14,046 nucleotides of DNA, taken from NCBI GenBank assembly GCA_029777215.1, contig JAKOSQ010000081.1, positions 1-14,046 of the forward strand, read 5' to 3'. The notes under the pieces are model-generated. The model saw nothing but the letters and a program-made list of their open reading frames with translations. It did no database searches and was not told the origin of the DNA. This DNA is from Bacillota bacterium (GTDB taxonomy: Bacteria > Bacillota > Clostridia > Oscillospirales > Oscillospiraceae). Shown here piece by piece: positions 1 through 6,865 of this stretch. How positions within the stretch are numbered: the stretch's first letter is position 1; each line of letters starts with the position of its first letter. Made by a program: the position numbers and the translations under genes.

Positions 1-113
1 CCGCGACCCTCGAAACGGGCGCGGAAATCAAGGTCCCGCTCTTCATCGAGCCGGGCGAGCGCATCAAGATCGACACGCGCACGGGCGAATACCTCGAGCG
101 TGCCAAGGGCTAA
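1..113 (+). CDS. efp: Elongation factor P, C-terminal end (partial)
   Basis: Only the last 36 codons are visible; the gene starts left of the window and ends at TAA 111-113. The residues match the end of the EF-P OB-fold domain [23 protein letters not shown], then [16 protein letters not shown]. The pattern 'VPLFI-x-x-G-x-x-IK-x-DTRTGEY' is characteristic of the family. EF-P binds ribosomes stalled at polyproline stretches and stimulates peptide bond formation. The modified tip residue lies in domain I and is not in the window. The next gene, a CD1247-like protein, follows after about 100 bases on the same strand with only a weak hairpin between, so co-transcription is plausible. Confidence 0.95.
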   Translation, partial: ATLETGAEIKVPLFIEPGERIKIDTRTGEYLERAKG

Positions 114-149
114 ATAACACGGCTGCCTCCGCGGCAGCATGACAGACGG

Positions 150-179
150 AGCGTCGGGCATACTAAAATGTCCGGCGCT
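150..179 (+). promoter_or_regulatory. Weak hairpin between efp and the next gene
   Basis: The arms 150-160 and 169-179 form an 11-bp stem (two G-U wobbles) around an 8-base A-rich loop. Only two T residues follow, so this would be a poor intrinsic terminator. It may be an mRNA processing or attenuation element. A second small hairpin, GCTGCC/GGCAGC, lies at 122-138. Function is inferred from structure only. Confidence 0.35.
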
Positions 180-214
180 TTGAAAACCGTATATTATTAA
201 AGGAGGATATCCAT

Positions 215-727
215 ATGACGACATCCGAAAAAGTAGCGTACCTCAAGGGCTTTGCCGACGGTCTCGGTCTCGACAAGGAAAACAAGCAGGATAAGCTCAT
301 CGCCGCGATTATCGATGTGCTCGACACCGTCGCGCAGGACCTCGACGAGCTCGAAGAAACCACCTATGACCTCGGCGCCGAGATCGATGCCGTGTCCGAC
401 GACCTCGCGGACGTTGAGAGCATCGTCTTCGACGAGGACGAGGACTACGACGACTACGACGACGAGAACGACGGCTATTACGATGACGCCGACTATGCGG
501 CCGGCGAGTCCGATGGCTGCTGCTGCGGCGGGCATCACCACCACGATGGAGGCTGCTGCGGCGGCCACGGCCACAGCAACTTCTACGAAGTCACCTGCCC
601 CGCCTGCAACAACACCATCACGATCGACGAGGACGTCCTCGCCCTCGGCAAGATCCAGTGCCCGAACTGCGGCGAAATGCTCGAGTTCGACGCCGGCGAG
701 CCGGACGACAACGCACCGCAGGAATAA
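215..727 (+). CDS. CD1247 N-terminal domain-like protein with Cys/His-rich linker and zinc ribbon
   Basis: A 170-residue cytoplasmic protein of unknown function. Residues 1-70 (EKVAYLKGFADGLGLD, then an acidic helical stretch) resemble the CD1247 N-terminal domain found in Clostridia, often beside efp. Residues 72-100 are almost all Asp/Glu/Tyr. Residues 101-120 are a Cys/His-rich knot with CCC at 102-104, HHHH at 107-110, CC at 114-115 and HGH at 118-120. Residues 124-158 form a zinc ribbon with C128-x2-C131 and C149-x2-C152. The start is fixed by AGGAGG at 201-206, eight bases before the ATG. There is no signal peptide or membrane segment. Metal binding is a strong inference; a role in translation is only suggested by the efp neighbour. 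Confidence 0.85.
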   Translation: MTTSEKVAYLKGFADGLGLDKENKQDKLIAAIIDVLDTVAQDLDELEETTYDLGAEIDAVSDDLADVESIVFDEDEDYDDYDDENDGYYDDADYAAGESDGCCCGGHHHHDGGCCGGHGHSNFYEVTCPACNNTITIDEDVLALGKIQCPNCGEMLEFDAGEPDDNAPQE

Positions 728-734
728 GATTTGC

Positions 735-771
735 AAAAAAAGGGACTGTTCCGAACGAACAGTCCCTTTTT
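735..771 (+). terminator. Intrinsic terminator after the CD1247-like gene
   Basis: The stem GGGACTGTTC (742-751) pairs with GAACAGTCCC (757-766) around a 5-base loop. It is flanked by A7 and T5 runs, so it could work in both directions. It begins about 8 bases after the stop codon at 725-727. Confidence 0.9.
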
Positions 772-909
772 AAACAAGAAATGTACGGGAAGGATGTTGA
801 AAAATCCACTATCTTTTTGGTGCGGCGCGTGATAAACTCTACAGTATGAATAATGCGTAAGTAAGTCCCGACCGCTGCATCAGCAGCAAAATTCAGGAGG
901 TGGATTTCA

Positions 910-1341
910 ATGCTGTTTCTCAGACCCTGTGATAAGACCGATATCCCCAACGCTGCGCAGATGTTCTGCCGCGTTTACGGCGACGCGCCGCTCCACGAGA
1001 ACTGGCCGCTCGACCGCGCTGAAAAGCGCATTTCGACCTATCTCTCCGGCACACACGCCAGAGGCTTTGCAATGACCATTGAGACCCAGACCGTCGGCTA
1101 TCTGTTCGGCAGGATCATCGTTTCCGCGCAGTGCAACAGCTTTTATGTGGACGACATTTTTGTGCATCCCAACTACCAGCGGCAGGGCTGCGGAAGCATG
1201 GCGCTCTCCGCGCTGCCGGATGAGCTCAATAAGGACAATATCTGCAAGATCGAGCTCCACGCCCTCAACGAGGACGTGAGCTTCTACGAGAAAAACGGCT
1301 TCCAGCGGACGGCCTTTGTCAACATGGAGAAGACCTTCTAA
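910..1341 (+). CDS. GNAT family N-acetyltransferase
   Basis: A 143-residue cytoplasmic single-domain GNAT. Such enzymes move an acetyl group from acetyl-CoA to an amine; the substrate cannot be named here. Motif A, the acetyl-CoA pyrophosphate-binding loop, is residues 79-100: YVDDIFVHPNYQ, then RQGCGS (R91, Q92, G93, G95). Motif B is at 125-131 (FYEKNGF), followed by a final beta strand. Length is typical. The ATG follows AGGAGG at 895-900 with a 9-base gap. It stands alone between two terminators. No convincing sigma-A promoter was found in 772-900, although a small hairpin (GCTGC/GCAGC, 874-887) sits just before the ribosome site. Confidence 0.88.
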   Translation: MLFLRPCDKTDIPNAAQMFCRVYGDAPLHENWPLDRAEKRISTYLSGTHARGFAMTIETQTVGYLFGRIIVSAQCNSFYVDDIFVHPNYQRQGCGSMALSALPDELNKDNICKIELHALNEDVSFYEKNGFQRTAFVNMEKTF

Positions 1342-1353
1342 GGAAAAAAATAA

Positions 1354-1398
1354 AAAAGACGGCGTTCTCCGGAAACATACCGGGGAGCGCCGTCTTTT
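1354..1398. terminator. Bidirectional terminator between GNAT and DUF308 genes
   Basis: The arms 1354-1372 and 1380-1398 form a long stem (AAAAGACGGCG continuing to CTCCGG) with a 7-base loop. T-runs lie at both ends depending on strand. It sits between convergent genes and can serve both. Confidence 0.9.
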
Positions 1399-1404
1399 GC
1401 AGAC

Positions 1405-1926
1405 TCAGTCCGCCTTGAGGTCATTCATAGAGAAGGCCTCGATGAGCAGCGTCGCACCGCCGACGAGCAGATACACGGCGATGACGTAGTTGAGGAAAAC
1501 GGCGGAGGCCATCGGCAGAATGAAAAAGACCGCCGAGGCGAGCAGGTTGAGGATGCCGCTCGCGACCACCCAGCCGCTGTTGCTCACGCCGAGAAAGCGG
1601 AGCTTTGAGGACAAAACGAGCGCTTCGATGCCGAAGAGCATCAGCATGACGGCAAAGAGCAGCGCGAAGGTCGAAACCGTGACCTCGGTGGGGGAGCAGA
1701 GCAGCAGCACGCCGAAAAGAACGTTCACAACGCCTGCGGCCATCGCTCCGCCGGAGCGCATGAAAAGCGGCAGAGTGCAGCACTCGGTGATCTCAAAGAC
1801 GCCGAAGGCCGCAATGCAGACGGCGGCGAGAATGCTCAGAACGCGCACGGACACGATGGGGTACACGACGCACAGAACGCCGAAAACGAGCATGAGGATG
1901 CTCACGATGAAGCTGGCAATGCGCAC
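1405..1926 (-). CDS. DUF308 / HdeD-like membrane protein, 5' end interrupted by amber codon
   Basis: A 173-residue integral membrane protein, almost entirely hydrophobic, with about six predicted helices. Examples are IASFIVSILMLVFGVLCVVY near the start and VFLNYVIAVYLLVGGATLLI near the end. The pattern fits the DUF308/HdeD family; no enzymatic residue is evident, and HdeD is linked to acid resistance in enterobacteria only. The GTG at 1926 is the first usable start of the uninterrupted frame but has no Shine-Dalgarno sequence. A well-placed GGAGG and ATG lie upstream in the same frame at 1998, separated by a single TAG (1939-1941). The intact gene was therefore probably 1405-1998. This copy may be a nonsense-inactivated gene, be re-initiated at GTG, or be read through. 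Confidence 0.75.
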   Translation of the reverse strand: MRIASFIVSILMLVFGVLCVVYPIVSVRVLSILAAVCIAAFGVFEITECCTLPLFMRSGGAMAAGVVNVLFGVLLLCSPTEVTVSTFALLFAVMLMLFGIEALVLSSKLRFLGVSNSGWVVASGILNLLASAVFFILPMASAVFLNYVIAVYLLVGGATLLIEAFSMNDLKAD

Positions 1927-1938
1927 GGAGCGCAGACG

Positions 1939-1998
1939 CTAGTTCCACTGCTCGGCAAAGGCGCGGCCGAGATCAGTGTTGTGATCGTAACGCAGCAT
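1939..1998 (-). other. Upstream 19-codon ORF in frame with DUF308 gene, ends at TAG
   Basis: The ATG at 1998 is preceded eight bases upstream by GGAGG (2011-2007). It encodes MLRYDHNTDLGRAFAEQWN and then TAG. Reading through the TAG gives RLRSVRIASF and runs directly into the first membrane helix of the DUF308 protein. Third codon positions are GC-rich on both sides of the stop. I read it as the true N-terminus cut off by a point mutation. A leader peptide coupled to re-initiation at the GTG is the alternative. Confidence 0.65.
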
Positions 1999-2031
1999 GA
2001 TGAATACCTCCAATTTTTTCTTTTCAGCGTT

Positions 2032-2060
2032 ATCATAAGCCGAAAAGCGGCGGGAAACAA
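2032..2060 (-). promoter_or_regulatory. Sigma-A type promoter of the DUF308 gene
   Basis: On the minus strand, -35 TTGTTT (2060-2055) and -10 TATGAT (2037-2032) are separated by 17 bases. The ribosome site at 2011 follows about 20 bases downstream of the -10. The promoter still being intact argues the gene was recently functional. Confidence 0.6.
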
Positions 2061-2109
2061 GGGGACAACCGTGCGGGAGTGGCCAAACAGGCGCGCGCTG
2101 GCATTTACC

Positions 2110-2138
2110 TTGACACAGGCGCGCGCGGTCCGTAAAAT
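2110..2138 (+). promoter_or_regulatory. Sigma-A promoter of the acyltransferase gene
   Basis: TTGACA (2110-2115), a 17-base spacer and TAAAAT (2133-2138) form a near-consensus promoter about 40 bases before the TTG start at 2180. It is divergent from the DUF308 promoter. Confidence 0.85.
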
Positions 2139-2179
2139 GAGGGAGTGCCGCGCGATCGCGCACGGAGGGAGAAATTCAA

Positions 2180-3244
2180 TTGAACGAAGCAATCAAACCG
2201 AAAAGGGGAAGGGACGCGGCGCTCGACACCGTCAAGCTCTGGGCCTGTCTTGCCGTCATTGTGATCCACGTTTCCGGCAGGGGCGTCTCGGCGCTCGACA
2301 TCCGCTCGGGCAGCTGGCTTGCCTGCACGCTCTGGGACAGCCTCGCGCGCTTTGCAGTGCCGTCGTTTCTGATGTGCACAGGCGCGCTGATGCTCTCCCC
2401 GAAAAAGACGCTGGACGTCAAAACGACCTGGAGAAAATATTTTTGGAAGATCCTCCGCATTCTCTGGTTCTGGGGCTGGATGTATCTGCTCTTCGACGTC
2501 GCCGGCGCCGCCGCGGCGGGCAGGGCACCCGCGCCGGGCTGGCTCTGGGGCACGGTCCGGGACACGCTGCTCTTCCGCGACCAGATCCATCTCTACTATC
2601 TGCAGATCCTGCTGCTGATCTACGCCTGTCTGCCCGTGCTGCGCGTCTTCACCAAAAACGCGACGGAGCGGGAGCTCGATTACGCGCTGGCCGTTTGGGG
2701 TGTCACAGGCATCCTCATGCCGCTGCTGGCCCCGCTTTCGCAGAGTGCTGGTAATCTGCTGCGCTATACGATGAGCATGACCTGGTCCGCCCTCGGCTTT
2801 GCGCTGCTGGGCTATGTGATGTATTCCCGCCCGGTCCGGCTGGAACGGAAGGGCCTTTATCTCGCGCTCTTCCTCGGCGGCTTCGCCTTTACGTTCGGGA
2901 TGACCGTCTGGTCCTCGCTGCGAGGGGGCGCGGTGAACGCGAACTTCATGGACGGCATGACGCCCGGCCCGGCGGCGATGGCGGCCGGGGCCTTTGGCCT
3001 TGCGCGCGTCCGACACGACGGCGAGAAGAGCTCGCCGCTGCTCGCAAAGCTTGTCAACGCGGGCTTTTGCATCTACCTTGTGCACTACTTCTTCGTTTTG
3101 ATCTTCAACCACTTCGGCTTTGACGTGACGCTCTTCGCGCCGCTCGCCGAGGTCCCGGTCGAAACGGTGATCGTCTTCGCCCTCGGCTACTGCGCGTGGT
3201 GGGTGCTCGACAAGATCCCGTTCGTGAAAAAATACCTCATTTAG
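2180..3244 (+). CDS. Acyltransferase 3 family membrane protein
   Basis: A 354-residue polytopic membrane protein of the acyltransferase-3 (OafA/WecH-like) family, which usually O-acetylates cell-surface glycans. Residues 15-34 carry the family's N-terminal signature: LDTVKLWACLAVIVIHVSG with His30. About ten hydrophobic helices follow, including ILLLIYACLPVL and FCIYLVHYFFVLIFNHF. The C-terminus ends in a short basic tail (FVKKYLI). The start is TTG at 2180, with GGAGGGAG (2164-2171) eight bases upstream; there is no better in-frame start. It is monocistronic, with its own consensus promoter and a terminator. The acyl donor and acceptor cannot be told from sequence. Confidence 0.87.
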   Translation: MNEAIKPKRGRDAALDTVKLWACLAVIVIHVSGRGVSALDIRSGSWLACTLWDSLARFAVPSFLMCTGALMLSPKKTLDVKTTWRKYFWKILRILWFWGWMYLLFDVAGAAAAGRAPAPGWLWGTVRDTLLFRDQIHLYYLQILLLIYACLPVLRVFTKNATERELDYALAVWGVTGILMPLLAPLSQSAGNLLRYTMSMTWSALGFALLGYVMYSRPVRLERKGLYLALFLGGFAFTFGMTVWSSLRGGAVNANFMDGMTPGPAAMAAGAFGLARVRHDGEKSSPLLAKLVNAGFCIYLVHYFFVLIFNHFGFDVTLFAPLAEVPVETVIVFALGYCAWWVLDKIPFVKKYLI

Positions 3245-3247
3245 ACG

Positions 3248-3289
3248 AAAGAGAGCGCTGCAAACAGCCTTGTTTGCAGCGCTCTCTTT
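3248..3289. terminator. Bidirectional terminator between acyltransferase and dCMP deaminase genes
   Basis: Arms 3248-3265 and 3272-3289 form an 18-bp perfect stem (AAAGAGAGCGCTGCAAAC) with a 6-base loop. A T-rich end is available on either strand. It separates two convergent genes. Confidence 0.93.
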
Positions 3290-3295
3290 TGCACT

Positions 3296-3787
3296 TCAGA
3301 GCTTTTTGATGTCCGGCAGGGAGTCGTCCTGCGCGATGTAGTCGGCAACGTTCACGATGCTGATGCAGTCCTCCTTTGTACGGGAGACGACGCGTGCAAT
3401 GCCGGCGTTGAGGATGAAACGGCGGCACAGCGAGCAAGGAGCCGCGTCGATGAGCTCGTTCGTCTTGGCATCCCGGCCGACGAGATAGAGCGTCGCGCCG
3501 AGCATGTCCCGACGGGAGCAGGAGATGATCGCGTTTTGCTCCGCGTGGACGCTGCGGCACAGCTCGTAGCGCTCGCCCGCGGGGATGTTCAGGTGCTCGC
3601 GCGTGCAGTAGCCGAGATCGCAGCAGTTTTCGCGCCCGCGGGGCGCGCCGTTGTAGCCGGTGGAGAGGATTTCGTCCTCGCGGACGATGATCGCGCCGTA
3701 TTTCCGACGCAGACAGGTCGAGCGGGCGAGTACGCTGTCCGCAATGCCGAGATAGTAGTCATCCTTGCTGGTGCGTTTTTCAAGCAT
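3296..3787 (-). CDS. Deoxycytidylate (dCMP) deaminase family protein
   Basis: A 163-residue cytidine/deoxycytidylate deaminase of the ComEB/dCMP deaminase type, converting dCMP to dUMP for dTTP synthesis. The zinc site is visible as H81-A-E83 (SVHAEQNAI) and P117-C118-x2-C121 (APCSLCRRF). E83 is the proton-shuttling glutamate. The extra N-terminal segment with GYNGAPRG and clustered cysteines (C55, C56, C61) is typical of dCMP deaminases. The ATG at 3787 has GGAGG seven bases upstream. It lies 54 bases downstream of the L,D-transpeptidase gene on the same strand, with no clear terminator or promoter between, so it may be co-transcribed. Function in the pyrimidine pathway is well supported; the neighbour gives no extra clue. 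Confidence 0.92.
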   Translation of the reverse strand: MLEKRTSKDDYYLGIADSVLARSTCLRRKYGAIIVREDEILSTGYNGAPRGRENCCDLGYCTREHLNIPAGERYELCRSVHAEQNAIISCSRRDMLGATLYLVGRDAKTNELIDAAPCSLCRRFILNAGIARVVSRTKEDCISIVNVADYIAQDDSLPDIKKL

Positions 3788-3841
3788 AGTGCTGCCTCCA
3801 GTTGTCCGAATGCCGCGGGGCGGCCGGGCTTTTTTATGTAC

Positions 3842-6124
3842 TCAGAAGACCACGACGGTGGTGCCGACGGGGATGTTGTTGTAGATGTAGGCGACGTCCT
3901 CGTCGTACATCCGCACGCAGCCGTGGCTGATGGGGTAGCCGATCGAGGCGTCCTTGAGACGCGTTGTGCCGGGGTAGTAGAGGCGGGAGTGGAAGGCGTA
4001 GCCCGTGCCGTTCTTGAAGCCGACGACCGGCTTGACGGTGTAGGTGCTCGTGGTCCAGCCGGCGGCAAGCTTGTAGGTCGTCGTGTAAAGACCGACCGGC
4101 GTGCCGGTGCCGGGCGCGCCCGTGCCGACGATGCAGCTGTGGATGAGGTCCCAGTTGCCCTGGCTGCCTTTGAAAATGTTCACGCGCTGCATCGAGAGAT
4201 TGACCCAGATGAGCCAGCCCGTTGCGCTGGAGTAGCCCTTGGCCTGGACCCAGGTCTTCTTTTCGAGCGGGGTGTAGTCGTGGTTCTGCGCCCAGGAGAG
4301 TGTGTAGTTGCCCTTGTAGCCCGTGGTGACGAGCGCGAGCACGCGCGACTCGTCCTGTTGCTTTGCAAGTTCCGCGGCGGCCGCGGCCTCCTTTTCGGCC
4401 TGCGCCTTTTTTGCGCCGCTGTCGTCCGTGACGTTGGCGTGCAGGTCGGTTTTGCAGCCGAGTGCGTTGAGCGTGAGCTTGGCGGTGCTGCCCGCGCCGG
4501 TGATCGTCGCGTTTTCGCCGTTCACGGTGACGGCATCCGCCGTGCCGTCGAGCTTTACCGTGCTGCCCGCGCCGTTCACGGTGACGGACTTCGCGTGGTT
4601 GTCCACATATTCCTTGAAGACGTTGCCGGGGCCGGCGAGGGTCACGGCGCCGACTTCGCCGCTGCGGGCCTTGACGACGGTGTTGTAGCTGCCGGGGACG
4701 CTGATGCTGCCCGCGCCCGTTGTCGCGAGTGTCAGCCAGGAGCCGTAGGCGGAGACCTTGACGTCGCCGATTGCGCTCTCGCTCCAGATGCGGGCGCTGT
4801 TGCCGCTGCCCGCAAGCGTGAGCGTGCCGACAGGGCCGGCCACATCGCTGTCGGAGAGGGGCATCATGTCGAGCTTGCTGCCGCTGCCGTCGACCGTTGC
4901 GGCGGTGAAGCCGGCGGCGGACACGAGATGCAGGGAGCAGCCGGTGCCGGCGAGGTAGACGGTTGCGGCGCTGCCGCCCGTCGTCGTGGCGGAGACGGTA
5001 TTCTTACTGCCCCAGACGCTGACGTCACCGACCGCGACGGAGCTGCCGGCATCGCCGTTTTGCTCCGTGACGCTGTTGCCGCTGCCGGTGACGGTGAGGG
5101 CGGAGAGCTCGGCGTCCTTCGCGAGGGTGACGCTGTTGCCGCTGCCGGCGACGGAGAGCGCCCTGTGCGCGCCCGAAACGGCCACGGACAGGCCGGAGCC
5201 GGTGAGCTCGACGCCGTCCGCCTGCGCGGCGGTAACGGCGGAGACTGGGCCGGAGAGAATGCGCAGCGTGCCGATCTTTGCGCTGGTCGGGAGCTGGAAG
5301 CCGCTGCCCGCGCCGACGGCGAGCGTCAGCGTGCCGAGGGTGGTCGTGCTGTCAATCGAAAGGGACTTGAGGTCCTCGCAGCGGAGCGTGAGCTCCGTGA
5401 TGTTGCAGTTATGGAGCGAGACGTTCTCGCCCGCGCAGTCGACGACGAGACGGTCGGCGTCGACGCCGGAGAGGGCGGCGTCGCCCTTGAGCACGGCGGC
5501 TGCCGCGCCGGATTTCAGAGAGGCGGCGTCCGTGAAGCTGCCGGCGATGCGATAGAGCAGCGTCACAAATTCCGCGCGGGTGACGGAGCCGTTTGCGTTG
5601 AGCGCGCCGTCAAAGCCCTTGACAAGACCGCGGGAGACGAGGTTCGCGACCGGCATGACGTTTGCCTCCCGGACCTTCCCGGCGTCCGAGAAGGCGGAGA
5701 GCGGCGCGGCGGACTGGTTCGCGGGCGTGAGGCCGAAGGCCCTGACGAGCATTGAAAGCGCGTCCTGCCGGGCGAGGGGCGCGTCGTAATCGGTGACCCC
5801 GGCGGGAATAAGACCGAGATGCGCCGCTTTGCCGATCTCCTGCGCGTACCATGCGTCCGCCGGGGCGTTGCTCGCGTCCGCCTGCGCCGCCGAGAGGACG
5901 CGGTTGAGGATCGTGAGCATCTGTGCCGTGGTGATCGGCGCATCCGGGGAGAGCTTGTTCGCTGACGTGCCGGTCAGCAGGCCGTCTTCAACGGCGCGCT
6001 GCAGGTCGGTCGCCGCCCAGTGACTGCCGGCGTCCGTAAAGTCTGAAAAGGATGCGGCAAAGGCTGGGAGCGTCAGCAGCATGGAGAACGCAAGAAACAG
6101 GGAAAGCAGCTTTTTCAATTTCAT
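3842..6124 (-). CDS. Secreted SLH-domain L,D-transpeptidase (YkuD) with beta-solenoid spacer
   Basis: A 760-residue exported cell-wall enzyme. Residues 1-24 are a signal peptide (KK, hydrophobic core, AFA cleavage site). Three SLH repeats occupy about 26-77, 89-132 and 145-195 (VTRAEF at 181-186); SLH domains bind secondary wall polymers. Residues 230-560 are a Gly/Ser/Thr/Val-rich region with turns such as GSGNSV recurring about every 20 residues, like a parallel beta-solenoid. A charged Ala/Glu/Lys linker (568-595) precedes the YkuD domain (about 635-760), which has H712 and the catalytic motif SHGCVRM (C736). YkuD enzymes make 3-3 crosslinks or attach proteins to peptidoglycan. The ATG has GGAGG eight bases upstream. 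It is divergently transcribed from queH. Confidence 0.93.
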   Translation of the reverse strand: MKLKKLLSLFLAFSMLLTLPAFAASFSDFTDAGSHWAATDLQRAVEDGLLTGTSANKLSPDAPITTAQMLTILNRVLSAAQADASNAPADAWYAQEIGKAAHLGLIPAGVTDYDAPLARQDALSMLVRAFGLTPANQSAAPLSAFSDAGKVREANVMPVANLVSRGLVKGFDGALNANGSVTRAEFVTLLYRIAGSFTDAASLKSGAAAAVLKGDAALSGVDADRLVVDCAGENVSLHNCNITELTLRCEDLKSLSIDSTTTLGTLTLAVGAGSGFQLPTSAKIGTLRILSGPVSAVTAAQADGVELTGSGLSVAVSGAHRALSVAGSGNSVTLAKDAELSALTVTGSGNSVTEQNGDAGSSVAVGDVSVWGSKNTVSATTTGGSAATVYLAGTGCSLHLVSAAGFTAATVDGSGSKLDMMPLSDSDVAGPVGTLTLAGSGNSARIWSESAIGDVKVSAYGSWLTLATTGAGSISVPGSYNTVVKARSGEVGAVTLAGPGNVFKEYVDNHAKSVTVNGAGSTVKLDGTADAVTVNGENATITGAGSTAKLTLNALGCKTDLHANVTDDSGAKKAQAEKEAAAAAELAKQQDESRVLALVTTGYKGNYTLSWAQNHDYTPLEKKTWVQAKGYSSATGWLIWVNLSMQRVNIFKGSQGNWDLIHSCIVGTGAPGTGTPVGLYTTTYKLAAGWTTSTYTVKPVVGFKNGTGYAFHSRLYYPGTTRLKDASIGYPISHGCVRMYDEDVAYIYNNIPVGTTVVVF

Positions 6125-6157
6125 TTTGGGGGCCTCCGATGGTTACAATCATTTTGT

Positions 6158-6186
6158 TTGCAATTACCATGTTATAGTATTATAAT
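6158..6186 (+). promoter_or_regulatory. Promoter of queH-queT
   Basis: -35 TTGCAA (6158-6163), a 17-base spacer and -10 TATAAT (6181-6186). The AT-rich stretch 6141-6230 is unlike the GC-rich surroundings. The two divergent -10 boxes share bases 6181-6184, so polymerase could probably occupy only one direction at a time. Confidence 0.7.
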
Positions 6187-6206
6187 ATTACACTGCAAGT
6201 CAACAA
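6179..6206 (-). promoter_or_regulatory. Promoter of the SLH/YkuD gene
   Basis: On the minus strand, -35 TTGTTG (6206-6201), a 16-base spacer and -10 TATAAT (6184-6179) lie about 55 bases before the ATG at 6124. The -10 overlaps the -10 of the divergent queH promoter. Confidence 0.65.
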
Positions 6207-6256
6207 CAAAAGCAAAGTCTTTTTGTAACAATTTCGGAGAAAGGGGAGAGCGCGCC

Positions 6257-6859
6257 CTGAAGGAAAACTACCAGCGACAGACAGACGAGGCGCTCGCCTC
6301 GCTCGGGCCTGCCCGGCCGAAGCTTCTGCTGCAGGTCTGCTGCGGCCCCTGCGGGAGCTATGTGCTCGAATATCTCACGCGGTTTTTCGACGTCACGGTC
6401 CTCTATTACAATCCGAACACCCAGCCGGAGGCGGAATATGAAAAGCGCGGGGAATGGCTGCGCGAGGTGCTCGCGCACTACCCGGAGGTGAAGCTCCTCG
6501 ACTGCGCCTACGACGGCGCGGCCTTTGACGAGATTGCGACGGGACTGGAAAACGAGCCGGAGGGCGGCGCCCGCTGCACCCGCTGCTTCGAGCTGCGCCT
6601 GCGCGAAACGGCGCGGCGGGCGGCGGCGGAAGGCTTCGCATGGTTTTGCACGACGCTGTCCGTGAGCCCCTACAAGGACGCCGAACGCCTCAACCGGATC
6701 GGCAGCGCCCTCGCGGCAGAATATGGCGTGAAGTGGCTGCCGGCGGACTTTAAAAAGCGCGGCGGATACCAGCGGTCGATAGAGCTGTCCCGACAGTGGG
6801 GACTCTACCGCCAGGAATACTGTGGTTGTCTGTTCAGTCTTGAGCAGTCAGGCAAATAA
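6257..6859 (+). CDS. queH: Epoxyqueuosine reductase QueH
   Basis: A 200-residue enzyme for the last step of queuosine synthesis, reducing epoxyqueuosine in tRNA (positions 34 of GUN anticodon tRNAs) to queuosine. It is the non-QueG type (formerly DUF208). Metal-site cysteines are visible: C28, C29, C32 (VCCGPC), C107 and C110 (RCTRCFELR), and C189 and C191 (YCGC). YYNPNTQP at 50-57 and TTLSVSPYKD at 132-141 are also family blocks. The best start is CTG at 6257: AAGGGGAG (6241-6248) is eight bases upstream and the protein then begins KENYQRQ, as expected. No ATG, GTG or TTG lies in frame between the promoter -35 box and the first conserved cysteines. queT follows after 61 bases without a terminator. 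Confidence 0.93.
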   Translation: MKENYQRQTDEALASLGPARPKLLLQVCCGPCGSYVLEYLTRFFDVTVLYYNPNTQPEAEYEKRGEWLREVLAHYPEVKLLDCAYDGAAFDEIATGLENEPEGGARCTRCFELRLRETARRAAAEGFAWFCTTLSVSPYKDAERLNRIGSALAAEYGVKWLPADFKKRGGYQRSIELSRQWGLYRQEYCGCLFSLEQSGK

Positions 6860-6865
6860 AAAACA

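Noticed and set aside
252..773. Second plus-strand frame over the CD1247-like gene (Thr/Ser/Arg-rich)
   Set aside because: A +1 frame reading of the repetitive acidic codons. It runs through the terminator and lacks a ribosome site.
2105..3112. 335-codon minus-strand open frame opposite the acyltransferase gene
   Set aside because: Shadow frame; highly charged, no domains. The plus-strand gene has a consensus promoter, ribosome site and membrane topology.
3788..3841. Terminator between the transpeptidase and dCMP deaminase genes
   Set aside because: A GC-rich stretch is present but I could not form a convincing stem with a T-run on the minus strand.
3536..5755. 739-codon open frame on the plus strand opposite the transpeptidase gene
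   Set aside because: Antisense shadow of a GC-rich gene with strong codon bias. The protein is a low-complexity Ala/Gly/Arg/Asp mix with no recognisable domain, while the minus-strand gene has clear SLH and YkuD motifs.
6158..6256. Longer queH start at TTG 6158
   Set aside because: The TTG is part of the promoter -35 box, so it would be upstream of the transcript start, and the added residues do not resemble the family.
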